DNA of 64,000 bases from Croceivirga sp. (GTDB lineage Bacteria > Bacteroidota > Bacteroidia > Flavobacteriales > Flavobacteriaceae). The notes beneath the pieces were generated by a model. It made no database searches. It was not told the origin of the DNA and saw only the letters and a program-made list of their open reading frames with translations. The stretch spans positions 1-64,000 of the forward strand of contig JANQSA010000033.1 in assembly GCA_028284285.1 (NCBI GenBank), read 5' to 3'. Below, piece by piece: positions 44,704 to 54,278 of this stretch. How positions within the stretch are numbered: position 1 is the stretch's first letter; each line of letters starts with the position of its first letter. The translations under genes and the position numbers were made by a program.

Positions 44704-47223
44704 ATGAAATTGTCCTCAAAAACCCTGCTATTGGTACTCTTTGTGATGGTCTGTCAAAACACTGTGGCGCAGTCCTACATTGAACGGGCAAAGGCCCTTG
44801 TTATCCTTAAACAACTTTGGGCAAACAAAACCATAGACCAAGCCTTCCTGGACAAGCGGGAATTTGCCGAATCCGTAATGAATACAATGCAACAAGGCAG
44901 CTTCATAGATACAGGGACAACGGATCCGGGTGTGGATCCTGAAGGGTTTGAAGTGTTTGATAGCACAGAAGAAGGCCGGCCACCGGAAATGAATAACCTA
45001 TCCAAAGAGCTACTGCGGAAAAGGATAAGTAATGCAAAAACCAAATTGATAGCTTATCTGAATGAACAGCAAAGCCTGGCTCAAGATCAGAAAAGCAAAG
45101 CCTGTGATTGCGATAAATTGCAAGAATTGGAATTGCTTACTCCTATGGCTAAGGCATTGACATCGCAGGATCTACAAGGGGAGGGGACTGTCTCGGGAGT
45201 CGCAGGCGCATTACTGGGAGTGACGGAAGCGGAAATTTTACTTGGGATTACAGAATGGGCCATAAGCCGGGCGGAAGAAGAGCTGATGCAAGCGTTTTTA
45301 AGGGATTGGTTGGAAACCATTAACAATGACCCTATTCTAAAGCAAGCCTTTCCCAACCTGCTAAATATGTTATCCACCTCCGATCTAACCGCCATATATA
45401 CGGATGGCGTTACCTGGAAGGCAACGTTCAAAGAAGATTTTGACGCCCTGCCGGATAATCTTTCCGGAATTGCCCGATCCATCCTGGAGCGGCATACCAA
45501 CATGAATATCAATGAAGAAAAAGCTGCGGAGATCATAGCCAGCATAGAGGTGCTTACCCCCGTTTTTCAAGGGGTGATCAAAAATACCCCTCCGGATCAG
45601 ATCATCAGGCTACAAGGGGAAACCTCATTTTTGAAGTATAAAGCCAAGGATAAAGCCCCGGTGGTCCATCGCAGTATGGTGGGACTTGATCTGTTGCTGA
45701 AAATGGTTCAAAAAAAGGAGGCCGACGGTGCTTTGAGCTATATCCATCCCAATGAAATAATCGCACTAACCGAGGAAGAGCTGCGCGAACTTTGGGAATT
45801 GTTTTTTTGTGAAAATAAGGAGCAACTGGAGTTTGCATTTCATGTAGACCATGGAAAACTCCCTGAATTTGGCATGCATGCCTTTAGCCAACTGTCAAAT
45901 CTGAAAATTGAGCTGGGTAAACTATCCGAGAACCTTCTGGCGTTGTCCAATTTCAAAGAAAGTGTTCAGCAAAGACAAGACCCCAAACTTTCTGCGGAAG
46001 AACTCCATACCTATAGTGTATTGGTGCTGGACCTGGTGGAAACAGGATTGGATTTTCTCGAAAATTTTGTGGTTTCGGTAAATGATGAAAAAATTGGCAA
46101 CATCAGTGAGCAACTGAAACGCTACAAGAAGATGTATTCCGATGGCTTCTCTCATATTGCAGCGCTGCATAGCGGTATAAAAACCCAGGAGTACGGAAAA
46201 GTAGCGCTTCAATCCGTAAATCTGTTGTTGTGGATAAAAAACAATTTTGACAAGGAAATCAATTCTACCAAGGACATTAATGAGCTGCTCAAAATAAAGG
46301 AATTGGAAAACCTGGTAAAAACGGATTATGAGAAGAAAGACATCAACGCTCTGATACAAGAGATCAAACAATTTATTGCAAAAAATTTCGATGCCTACCC
46401 CGAAACCAAAAAAGTACTGCGTTTAAAAGTAAAAGAGATTAGAAAACAATTGAACGCGCTTCCGGCTACGGTTATTTCTTCAGAGGATATCAAAAAGAAG
46501 ATCACCCAAAACTTTACCCTTAGCGAGACGGAGGTACGGTCAATTGTTAAAGAAATAGCAGAACAAGACCTTGCCGATCTGCAATTCACCAGTGAAGCGT
46601 TAAACCGGTACGGCGCATTAATGGCCAGTATTATTCTTGCGGAAAGCAGTGAGGATGTTAAGAATATTTTGAGTGGGGTAGCAAATAAGACCGGAGGGTA
46701 TATGGTGCGTCAGAAAAGTGTGTTTAGTGCCACCGTAAGTTTTTATCCGGGGGTAACCTTTGGAAAAGAAGAGGTGGAGATTGACGGATCGGGCCAAAAT
46801 GATAATGGAACTTTTTTTGGGGCATCACTTCCGATAGGTATTGAATTTGCAATTGGGTTGGACGCCAAACCTATAGGGGCAGTAGGAGTAATGGCGCAAC
46901 TATTGGATTTGGGTGCTGTATTGAACTATAGTTTGGGGAATGATAATGAAGATGTTGGGGCTAATCCGGAATTTGGCTTTCAGCAGGTGTTCTCCCCGGG
47001 ATTGTACCTCACCTTACACCCCACAAATAATCCCATTACCCTTGGTCTGGGTGCCAGTTATTCCCCGGATCTAAGAGAAATAACAGCTAATGGCATAACT
47101 GTGGAGGCTAACGCTTTACAATATGGACTCTTCTTAGGGGTGGATCTAAATGTTTTCACCTTATTCGCCAGTGATAAAAAGCGAAAACTAGCCCCTAAAT
47201 CATTAAAAACCACCTATGAATAG
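44704..47223 (+). CDS. Large secreted helical protein with C-terminal beta-rich region
   Basis: The 839-residue protein has a signal peptide (MKLSSKTLLLVLFVMVCQNTVAQ). Residues about 25-660 are mostly charged alpha-helix (for example LLKIKELENLVKTDYEKKD), and residues about 670-825 look like an alternating beta-strand barrel-type segment (FSATVSFYPGVTFGKEEVEID, FGASLPIGIEFAIGLD, LYLTLHPTNNPITLGLG). No family was recognised. It could be an outer-membrane or surface partner of the operon's enzymes. Its last 8 bp overlap the protease gene. Confidence 0.75.
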   Translation: MKLSSKTLLLVLFVMVCQNTVAQSYIERAKALVILKQLWANKTIDQAFLDKREFAESVMNTMQQGSFIDTGTTDPGVDPEGFEVFDSTEEGRPPEMNNLSKELLRKRISNAKTKLIAYLNEQQSLAQDQKSKACDCDKLQELELLTPMAKALTSQDLQGEGTVSGVAGALLGVTEAEILLGITEWAISRAEEELMQAFLRDWLETINNDPILKQAFPNLLNMLSTSDLTAIYTDGVTWKATFKEDFDALPDNLSGIARSILERHTNMNINEEKAAEIIASIEVLTPVFQGVIKNTPPDQIIRLQGETSFLKYKAKDKAPVVHRSMVGLDLLLKMVQKKEADGALSYIHPNEIIALTEEELRELWELFFCENKEQLEFAFHVDHGKLPEFGMHAFSQLSNLKIELGKLSENLLALSNFKESVQQRQDPKLSAEELHTYSVLVLDLVETGLDFLENFVVSVNDEKIGNISEQLKRYKKMYSDGFSHIAALHSGIKTQEYGKVALQSVNLLLWIKNNFDKEINSTKDINELLKIKELENLVKTDYEKKDINALIQEIKQFIAKNFDAYPETKKVLRLKVKEIRKQLNALPATVISSEDIKKKITQNFTLSETEVRSIVKEIAEQDLADLQFTSEALNRYGALMASIILAESSEDVKNILSGVANKTGGYMVRQKSVFSATVSFYPGVTFGKEEVEIDGSGQNDNGTFFGASLPIGIEFAIGLDAKPIGAVGVMAQLLDLGAVLNYSLGNDNEDVGANPEFGFQQVFSPGLYLTLHPTNNPITLGLGASYSPDLREITANGITVEANALQYGLFLGVDLNVFTLFASDKKRKLAPKSLKTTYE

Positions 47224-48070
47224 GAATACGATACGGGCCTTAAAAAAAAGAAAGAGTGCTTTTGAGCATGAATTTCTTTTTTGCACGGACGCAAAGGCGT
47301 TGGATATTCAGTCGGTTTTTATAGAAAAAAACGGGAAAAAGAATGAAGTGGTGGTGCGTTGTAAGCATTCGGACAATTTTGATCAAACCGAAAAGTTAGT
47401 GAAAGACTTTTTTTATCCCTACGAGGCTAAATTGTTGGTGGCCAACTCAGAACCTATAGCCACCGGTCTCCTGCATTCGGGCCGTGGGGTGCGTCATTCA
47501 ACCACCCCGGGTTGGGGAACTTTAGGCGGTTTCTTCAGGGTTAGAAACAACTCCAACCTCTATGGTTTGTCCAATAATCATGTGATTTCCAATATGAAGA
47601 TGGGGAATTTTGGTGACGCCGTACATTACAGTGAGGGTAGGGCCATAGCAGGGAAACTCGTACGAAAAATTCCATTAAAACCTTTGCCGCAAAAGAATTT
47701 CATGGACGCGGCCTTATTTCAGGTGTCTGATGTACATACCGGGAAATGGGTGCCCCGGAAACCTTCCAACCCATGGATTGGTCCCAGGCTAAACATGAAA
47801 GTGTACAAAAATGGATATGGAACCGGGCTTACACGCGGAAAAATTACAGGATACAACGGTGCTGCCAAAGTGAAGCTGAACGGAAAGGTGTTTGCATTTT
47901 CAGGAATTATCGCGATAAAGGCATTTTCAGGCCATTTTAATAAACCGGGTGATTCCGGCAGTATTGTCCTTTCTTCATCAGGAAACCATATGGTGGGTTT
48001 GGTGTTTGCCAAACACGGGGCGTATTGTTGGGCATTGCCCATTAGCAAGATAAAACCACTTTTAGGGTAG
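47216..48070 (+). CDS. Trypsin-like serine protease
   Basis: The 284-residue protein has the chymotrypsin-fold catalytic triad in order: His in LSNNHVISN (about 122), Asp in NFMDAALFQV (about 163) and Ser in KPGDSGSIVLSS (about 247). TPGWGTLGGFFRV precedes the His. No signal peptide is present, so the enzyme is probably intracellular, unlike most bacterial trypsins. Residues 1-95 form an N-terminal domain without a known match. Trypsin-like peptidases with such unusual N-terminal adaptors are common effectors in bacterial conflict systems. ATG overlaps the previous stop. Confidence 0.88.
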   Translation: MNRNTIRALKKRKSAFEHEFLFCTDAKALDIQSVFIEKNGKKNEVVVRCKHSDNFDQTEKLVKDFFYPYEAKLLVANSEPIATGLLHSGRGVRHSTTPGWGTLGGFFRVRNNSNLYGLSNNHVISNMKMGNFGDAVHYSEGRAIAGKLVRKIPLKPLPQKNFMDAALFQVSDVHTGKWVPRKPSNPWIGPRLNMKVYKNGYGTGLTRGKITGYNGAAKVKLNGKVFAFSGIIAIKAFSGHFNKPGDSGSIVLSSSGNHMVGLVFAKHGAYCWALPISKIKPLLG

Positions 48071-48126
48071 TTTCAGAACCAGTATTACGGCTTACCTGGA
48101 AGTGAAAATTGATAAAACCGGAACCG

Positions 48127-51100
48127 ATGAAAAAAACAAAACAAATCCTGGTACAGTTTAAAAACGAGGTAAAGAACGAGGTCATTTACAGTGACCTTTT
48201 TGTGGCCTTCTTTCTTTTTTCTATCGCCATGCTTTTGGTAAGCAGTATTTTTCAGGTGCCGGGCCTGGCAGGCCATCCTCAATTTAACGAATACACAGAT
48301 ACCGGACTTTTATGGGAACTAATGCATGAAAATGACGGCGCCTGGTTGTGGTATTCCTTTTACAGTTATTTCATTCTGGATTGTATCTGGCCCGTCTTAT
48401 TGTTCCTGGTAGTATATAAGATCATGCGGAGTCGACATTTAAAGGACCCTGCACATTTTACCCGAAAGTTACTCAGAACTACGGTGTTCCTGATGATTTT
48501 GGCGTACATCGCCGATGTAGCGGAAAATGGAAACTATTGGAAAAACTTTTCATATAATGCTTATTTGGCCTATACCAAAATTGGGTTATACGCCTCGGTA
48601 TTCCTGTTATTGTTGTATAGTTTTCTGAATGTACTGATAAACGATTTTCTGCCTACGTTATGGGTTTTTATCAGGTCGGCTTTTATCAGTTTGTTGATCC
48701 TGATCATTATAGGGTTCCTTCTGCCCACGGCCTCTCAGGTCAATTCCATTGTGGTAGATCTCTACTTAGAGCCCCATAATTTAATGATCCTTCTCCTATT
48801 CTTACCCTTTTTTGGCATCGCTGTGGCCCATTATCCCAGCTATTTCGATTATATAAAAGGGAGAAAGACCTGGTATATGGCGGACTACAGCTTCTTCCGT
48901 TTGATCGGGATCATTTATTACCGGAACAAGAAATACGACAAAAACGGAAAAGTGAATACAGCTACGCTGAATTTCCTGTATCGGGTGTTGGGGATCAGTT
49001 TTTATACCGCTGTTTTTTATATGATATCGTATACCTCGGAAGTTAATTTTGGTTGGAAACTTCAAATGGGCAAATTGTCCTTCGCTTTTTTTATCAGTGG
49101 GGTATTTCTGCTGTATTTTTTGATGAACATTAAAAGCGAATGGTACAAGCATCATTACGCTTTTCTCAGGAAACACATGACCCAGTTTTATGATGGCGAT
49201 TACACCCCTCCGGAAGAAAAACAGGGCCTGATCAACTTTCCCTTACCGAAATGGCTATGGCGGTATTTGCAACCTAAGGCAAAAAAGGAGGGAGATGAAA
49301 CGGCGAAGCGTACCGATTTGAAAACCATCAATATACCGGTGGCCATCTATTTGATCTTGTTCACCCTGACGGTTTTTTTTCACATAGGATTCTTTGTGGC
49401 GCTTTGTTCCTCCAAGCTGCACTATTCCGAAGGAATGGCCCTGCTCAGTTTGATAGCTATCGTGCTTCAGATGGTCACTTTTATTTTCTACCGGGCGTTC
49501 AGATCATTGCTGCGTATCGTACTGTATAATCCCTGTTCGCGGGCAATAACGAACGCTTTTTTAGAAAATCCTGACATCAATAACTATGACTGCAAAGCCC
49601 CGGAGGGTACCCCGGTAAACACCGCACCCAAGAAAGTGGTTGACTTTTTTAATATCTACAATTTTTCCAAAGGTACCCTACTCCTCAGACTCTTTACCTT
49701 TTTAAGGTGGGGGGCGTTTAGCAATAACATCCTTTTTTTACAGGTGAATGCCTTTATTGGCATAGTCAACCTCGTTTTTTTGATGGTTATCAATTGCGAG
49801 AGCTCGCGGGCCACCTACTTCAGTACGATCGTGATTATTCTTTCCGTACTGTTTTTGGTCTATGGGGTGTTTGTAGTTGTGGTGAAGAACTGGATTTATC
49901 ATGACTCCAAAACCAATAGATCCGCAACCAAAGGCCAGCCTTCCACCACCACCTTTGACAAATTACTTTTTGCGGGATTGGCGATATTGTTGGTATTCGC
50001 GATAGTTACAAAAACTAAGGGTAACGAGTTGTTTACCCTGGAACCGGTGAAAAGGGCACCGAATAGCGAACTGGTACTGTCTCAGTACATCGATAGCCTG
50101 GACAAAGAGGCGACGCGATATTACATAGGCTGCTATGGCGGCGGGATGAAGTCCAATGCCTGGACCATGACGGTTTTAGATACCTTGTTCGGCCAGAATA
50201 CCGACTTACTGGAGAAAACGGTAGGTATTTCCGGGGTTTCCGGCGGGACGATGGGGATGGTAAATTTCTTTTCCATTTGGAACAAACATGGCCATACCGG
50301 GTATATCGAGAGAGCCGAAAGCATTAAAGATGTAGCCACACAAAACATTCTTGCCATGGATATTACCCATGCTACAGGCAGGGACCTTTTGCGCTACCTG
50401 TTTTGGCCGGGAAATTCAATAGGCAAAGACAGATCTACCAAAGTCATGGAGCACTATGCTTCAACTACGGGAGATAATTATGAGGAGAAAAAGAGCAGGA
50501 ACACCTTTCGCGGCTATTGGCGGCATTTCTATGACACTACCGCCGCCAAAACCTCTTTTCCCATTTTTATTGCCAATACTACCAATGTAGCGGGCAACCA
50601 GGGAATGGCAGTAAGTATCCGAACAGTGGACCACAATTTGAACTCCGTATTGTATCGGGGGGCTGATGACATCCTGGAGCTTCAGCGAACCGAAGAAGGA
50701 AAACCTAACGCGGAGTATACGCTGGGGTATTATGAAGCGGCATCCACTTCCAACCGATTTCCTTTATTGAGTCCGGCGGCTAAAATAGAGACCAAAGGGC
50801 ATTACAACGACGGGGGTATTTTTGAAAACTCCGGACTGTTTTCGGCCTACAAGCTGTTTCAGGCAGTCAACGAAAAGGAACAGGTAAAAAACCTGGAACA
50901 TTTACCCCAAAACAATGTGTTTGTATGTGTCATCAACGATAAAAACCTCTATATCAAAGCGGTACTGCAACAGGAATTGAATCTACTGAACGATGCGGTA
51001 TTGGTGGATGAGATCAATTACAATTCGGAGCTGGGAGCGATCCTCAATTCCGTAGCCTCTACCGAAATGACCCCCATCGCGATAAAATCGCAACTACAAC

Positions 51101-51411
51101 GCCTGGCTAAGAACTATTCCTGTATGGATTATGAGGCTATCTATTTGCCGCACACCTTTACGCTCGCCGATGTCAAAGCCATTTATGGAAAAAAATTACG
51201 GTTAAGAAGCCAACGGTCGGCGGACTCTTTGGTATATGCCATAGCAAAAAGGAATAATGCTACCATTGCAGGCCTTTACGGTAAGTATCCTGTCATAGAA
51301 CCCCCTATGAGCCGGGTAATGGCGGCGCCTGCCTACGATTTTATGAAGGCCATGCTACAGCACCCCATGACGCAGACCAGTATTCGCAAAATTAAAGCGC
51401 TGAACCGGTAA
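48127..51411 (+). CDS. Polytopic membrane protein with C-terminal patatin-like phospholipase
   Basis: The 1094-residue product has about 13 transmembrane helices over residues 1-640 and a patatin domain from about 660. The lipase motifs are CYGGGMKSNAW (oxyanion hole), GISGVSGGTMGMVNF (GxSxG nucleophile, about residue 704) and HYNDGGIFENSG (Asp of the Ser-Asp dyad, about 893). The combination of many membrane helices with a patatin is unusual. It is the last gene of the operon, 56 bp after the trypsin-like gene, and ATG 48127 is preferred over TTG 48109. It may attack membrane lipids when triggered. Confidence 0.85.
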   Translation: MKKTKQILVQFKNEVKNEVIYSDLFVAFFLFSIAMLLVSSIFQVPGLAGHPQFNEYTDTGLLWELMHENDGAWLWYSFYSYFILDCIWPVLLFLVVYKIMRSRHLKDPAHFTRKLLRTTVFLMILAYIADVAENGNYWKNFSYNAYLAYTKIGLYASVFLLLLYSFLNVLINDFLPTLWVFIRSAFISLLILIIIGFLLPTASQVNSIVVDLYLEPHNLMILLLFLPFFGIAVAHYPSYFDYIKGRKTWYMADYSFFRLIGIIYYRNKKYDKNGKVNTATLNFLYRVLGISFYTAVFYMISYTSEVNFGWKLQMGKLSFAFFISGVFLLYFLMNIKSEWYKHHYAFLRKHMTQFYDGDYTPPEEKQGLINFPLPKWLWRYLQPKAKKEGDETAKRTDLKTINIPVAIYLILFTLTVFFHIGFFVALCSSKLHYSEGMALLSLIAIVLQMVTFIFYRAFRSLLRIVLYNPCSRAITNAFLENPDINNYDCKAPEGTPVNTAPKKVVDFFNIYNFSKGTLLLRLFTFLRWGAFSNNILFLQVNAFIGIVNLVFLMVINCESSRATYFSTIVIILSVLFLVYGVFVVVVKNWIYHDSKTNRSATKGQPSTTTFDKLLFAGLAILLVFAIVTKTKGNELFTLEPVKRAPNSELVLSQYIDSLDKEATRYYIGCYGGGMKSNAWTMTVLDTLFGQNTDLLEKTVGISGVSGGTMGMVNFFSIWNKHGHTGYIERAESIKDVATQNILAMDITHATGRDLLRYLFWPGNSIGKDRSTKVMEHYASTTGDNYEEKKSRNTFRGYWRHFYDTTAAKTSFPIFIANTTNVAGNQGMAVSIRTVDHNLNSVLYRGADDILELQRTEEGKPNAEYTLGYYEAASTSNRFPLLSPAAKIETKGHYNDGGIFENSGLFSAYKLFQAVNEKEQVKNLEHLPQNNVFVCVINDKNLYIKAVLQQELNLLNDAVLVDEINYNSELGAILNSVASTEMTPIAIKSQLQRLAKNYSCMDYEAIYLPHTFTLADVKAIYGKKLRLRSQRSADSLVYAIAKRNNATIAGLYGKYPVIEPPMSRVMAAPAYDFMKAMLQHPMTQTSIRKIKALNR

Positions 51412-51413
51412 AG

Positions 51414-53042
51414 CTAGGTGGCCGGATTACCATGGATGTTTAAGGATTGGATAAAATGGGGCGGCACCGAAATAAAGTCATCCAGGCCTACAGTGGCCAG
51501 AAATTCATTGGAGAACAATTGCGCCATTTCCTGGGATAACAACCAGCTACGGCATTCCTTCCAGGTCTGTGCCTTGCTGCCGTACATATCCTGGACCAGG
51601 TTCGGAAATGCCCAATCCATATTCTTCCCCCAATGCACGGTAAAGGGAATGTTTGCCGTTTGTAGCGTTTGGATCATAAGCCTGCCGTATTCCTCCAGGC
51701 TGAGCATCTTCCTCGACTTTTCCCACTGAATCCCATCAATCTCGATCACACAGGTGGTGTCAAATTGGGTAAAGGCCAGGGTAGCGTCGGATTTTTTTAC
51801 ATAGCGCATGGCAAAGATCCCGGGAATGGGGTTGCTTTTGGTTAGGGTCACGAGGGCATTCAACGCTTTTTCGGAATCGGCAATATCCACCCCCACAGAG
51901 CAGGCAAAGGCCGGGCCCTTATAGGGAGCATCCCAAAAAGTTTCATAGAGCGTAGCAGTAATTTCTTCCTCGTCCTTGGTGATTTCCGGCAAAATACTGC
52001 TTTGCAATCTTTTGATGAACCAGGGGATACTCTTGGGAAACTTTTCGCTAAACTTTATCAGCAGATAGATGAGGTCCTTGTAGATGGACTTCTCAATTTT
52101 GGTAAAAGGATCCGGATAGGCCCCGGTATAGGGCTTTTTGTACATTACCTCAATCACATAGTCCGGGTCATTTACATAAGGGTTCACAAATACTTTGTAG
52201 TGCCAGGGTATAGCCGGTGTACCATCCGGGTCTACCTCTTTGGCGATGGAAAAGGTAGAGTTTTTAAAATCCAGGGTTTTGGACAGGGACAAGGCCACGT
52301 TTTTATCTACCCGCTTGACATAGCGATTCAGCAAAAACAAGTCCTCGGCTTCCAGGACCACCCCGTGGATAAACCCAAAGCTCCCCAGGCTTACCAAAGC
52401 CGCATTAAAAAGGGTATCGTTTCGGATTACCCGGGCATTGATCTGGTGGGCAAAAGCATCGTTGAGTGCTGGCCGGGTATGGCGTTCCAGATACACGATA
52501 TCCCCGGGTTGAGGGCCGGTAATGATATTCAAACCGACGACATAATCCTGTACGGCACCGATATTGAGCCCGGCGCCATGCACCCCGGTAGAAATACAAC
52601 CGGCTATGGTTTGTCCGTTGCTTGCACCGCTGGTTTTTAAGGATTTTCCATACTCCGCAAGGCGTTGCGAGATGAGTTTTATGGTGTTGCCGCACTCAAA
52701 GAAGAATACGTTCTCCGCAAGGTAGGGACTGTCCTGATGCATATCCCCGGGATCGACCTCCAGGTCCAGGTACATCAAATTATTTTGATGCATATTGTCT
52801 TTTTGATGGAGTACTTTGGACATGGACCAGCGGGAACCGTAGGCCCGAAAACCTTCATTATTGTCATGGCATTCTTTAATCAACCGCCGGATCTCATCGG
52901 CCGCATTGTTATAGCGAGCTACTCTTCCGGGCATCGTGGCCTTGCTTTCGTGCCGGGTAATGAATTGTCTTTGTAAGGGAAATGGACCGTTTTCATGGAG
53001 GGTATCCCATTGGCCTACCGGTAGTTCACTTGTTGTTGCCAT
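51414..53042 (-). CDS. FAD-linked oxidase, sugar-lactone (ALO/GULO-like) type
   Basis: The 542-residue flavoprotein has a FAD_binding_4 domain (RAYGSRWSMSKVL, FECGNTIKLISQRLAEYGKSL, SGASNGQTIAGCISTGVHGAG, FGFIHGVVLEAED) and the C-terminal region with HWGK (VHWGKNMDWAF), a signature of D-arabinono-1,4-lactone and L-gulonolactone oxidases. It would oxidise a sugar lactone or alditol. It converges on the patatin gene with 2 bp between stops. It belongs more to metabolism than to the neighbouring protease cluster, and its role here is unknown. Confidence 0.85.
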   Translation of the reverse strand: MATTSELPVGQWDTLHENGPFPLQRQFITRHESKATMPGRVARYNNAADEIRRLIKECHDNNEGFRAYGSRWSMSKVLHQKDNMHQNNLMYLDLEVDPGDMHQDSPYLAENVFFFECGNTIKLISQRLAEYGKSLKTSGASNGQTIAGCISTGVHGAGLNIGAVQDYVVGLNIITGPQPGDIVYLERHTRPALNDAFAHQINARVIRNDTLFNAALVSLGSFGFIHGVVLEAEDLFLLNRYVKRVDKNVALSLSKTLDFKNSTFSIAKEVDPDGTPAIPWHYKVFVNPYVNDPDYVIEVMYKKPYTGAYPDPFTKIEKSIYKDLIYLLIKFSEKFPKSIPWFIKRLQSSILPEITKDEEEITATLYETFWDAPYKGPAFACSVGVDIADSEKALNALVTLTKSNPIPGIFAMRYVKKSDATLAFTQFDTTCVIEIDGIQWEKSRKMLSLEEYGRLMIQTLQTANIPFTVHWGKNMDWAFPNLVQDMYGSKAQTWKECRSWLLSQEMAQLFSNEFLATVGLDDFISVPPHFIQSLNIHGNPAT

Positions 53043-53046
53043 AGTT

Positions 53047-53403
53047 TTAGAGGTCAGGAAGCATGCATACGTATTTTATTTTCACCTTTCTTCGGGTCCC
53101 AAAGGAGAAGAGGTACAGCAGATTGCCGCCAAAAGTGTTCTTGTATTCCACCGAGAAGAGTTTTCCCGATTCACAAAACTTCCGGGGCACTTTGATCGTC
53201 ATCCCATCGTTGATCGCCGAAGTTTTTACAATGGTGTCGTATTCGCCGTACATCTTATCGCGATACCAATCATCGCCCTGGACGGTTTCGGCGGGCATGG
53301 GCGCCCCGTGGGTGCTTACAAAACGGGTAGGGTAGCAGGAGGCCACGATGCAGGCTGTAATGGCCAGTGTTACCACTTTTAAGGAAGTAGTTTTGTGCAT
53401 CAT
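53047..53403 (-). CDS. Small lipoprotein of unknown function
   Basis: A 118-residue protein with a lipoprotein signal (MHKTTSLKVVTLAITACIVASC, lipobox IVASC) and a mature part beginning YPTRFVSTHGAP. It contains no known motif. It is upstream of the FAD oxidase on the same strand with a 4-bp gap, so the pair is probably one transcript. Start ATG at 53403 or the adjacent ATG at 53400. Confidence 0.68.
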   Translation of the reverse strand: MMHKTTSLKVVTLAITACIVASCYPTRFVSTHGAPMPAETVQGDDWYRDKMYGEYDTIVKTSAINDGMTIKVPRKFCESGKLFSVEYKNTFGGNLLYLFSFGTRRKVKIKYVCMLPDL

Positions 53404-54076
53404 TTCAGAAAGGTTAGGCGGAAACCCTGTAAAGACAGGATTTCCGGTGTTTAGTAGTATAGCTTACGAGGGTATTTGTAAGATAAAACAAAAGAGCACT
53501 GTAATCCATTTCCGTTGTACGGATGGGCTTCGAATGTGTATAGTTGGTCAGTATCCGCTGTCCTTTCCCGGAAGTTTATGGGCGATTGGAGGGTAAAAGG
53601 GGCATTTTTAAGAGATAACCCGCCGCTAGGACCAAAACGGAGCGGTCTAACAGGACTACCGATGACTAAGGTATTCTACGATCTACCGGAGAATACTATG
53701 GCTCTGGTTTAATCCAGCGTTGGTATTTAGTTCTCAATTGAAGATCAAAGAGCTCCAAGTAGGGGTGAACATAGAAAATTCAATTGCTCCCTTTAGGGCC
53801 AGGGAAAAATAATTGGATTTTCGGCCTTTTGTTCTTTCCCCATCCCTAAAGGGGAACAAAATACCGAGAATTGGATGTTCCAGACATAATAGCCATTTTA
53901 GACTAGAGCCAATACCATCCGTAGCGGTCAGGAGATCAAGGCATTTAGCGATAGCTAACCACAAAAAGCCCTTTACGTTCACGTAACAGATACTTCCCCC
54001 AAGACATCTATTGCGCTACTGATAAAGGGCGGGGATAAAATTGGAGGGAAAGTAATTGTACGAAAGCGGTTACACC

Positions 54077-54094
54077 ATCCCCACCAATGGGGAT
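54077..54094. promoter_or_regulatory. Palindromic element ATCCCCA-CCAA-TGGGGAT
   Basis: Perfect 7-bp arms with 4-nt centre. TTTG at 54117-54120 lies 23 bp downstream, the same spacing as in the other copies, suggesting an upstream second promoter. Confidence 0.7.
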
Positions 54095-54213
54095 TTTTAT
54101 AAGAAAACCCTAGTTTTTTGGTGGTTTTCCTGCAACGAGTTTTCCCGGCAAAATGCTAGTTTTCAGTGCCTCTTTTCACCAAGCCCGGTGCTTTCCACTA
54201 CTTTTTTGGTAAA

Positions 54214-54233
54214 AATCCCCAGGAATGGGGATT
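54214..54233. promoter_or_regulatory. Palindromic element AATCCCCA-GGAA-TGGGGATT
   Basis: Perfect 8-bp arms around GGAA, centred about 45 bp before the expected transcription start of the S8 protease operon (box CGACTTTG at 54254-54261). This is the classic place for an activator that contacts polymerase. Candidate site for the response regulator encoded at 58289. Confidence 0.75.
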
Positions 54234-54278
54234 ACATTTCTAAAAGTATTTCTCGACTTTGCAATACAAGCATAACTC

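Larger units (their letters stand above)
53404..54278. other. Gene-free stretch upstream of the S8 protease operon
   Basis: The 875 bp carry no convincing gene in either strand. The visible content is two palindromes (54077-54094 and 54214-54233) that control the next operon, and a hairpin GAAAACC...GGTTTTC near 54103. The rest may be decayed DNA or a regulatory region; I see no sequence similarity to known mobile elements. Confidence 0.5.

Noticed and set aside
53515-53712. Short plus-strand frame upstream of the S8 operon
   Set aside because: It has no supported start, signal or similarity and its composition does not look coding.
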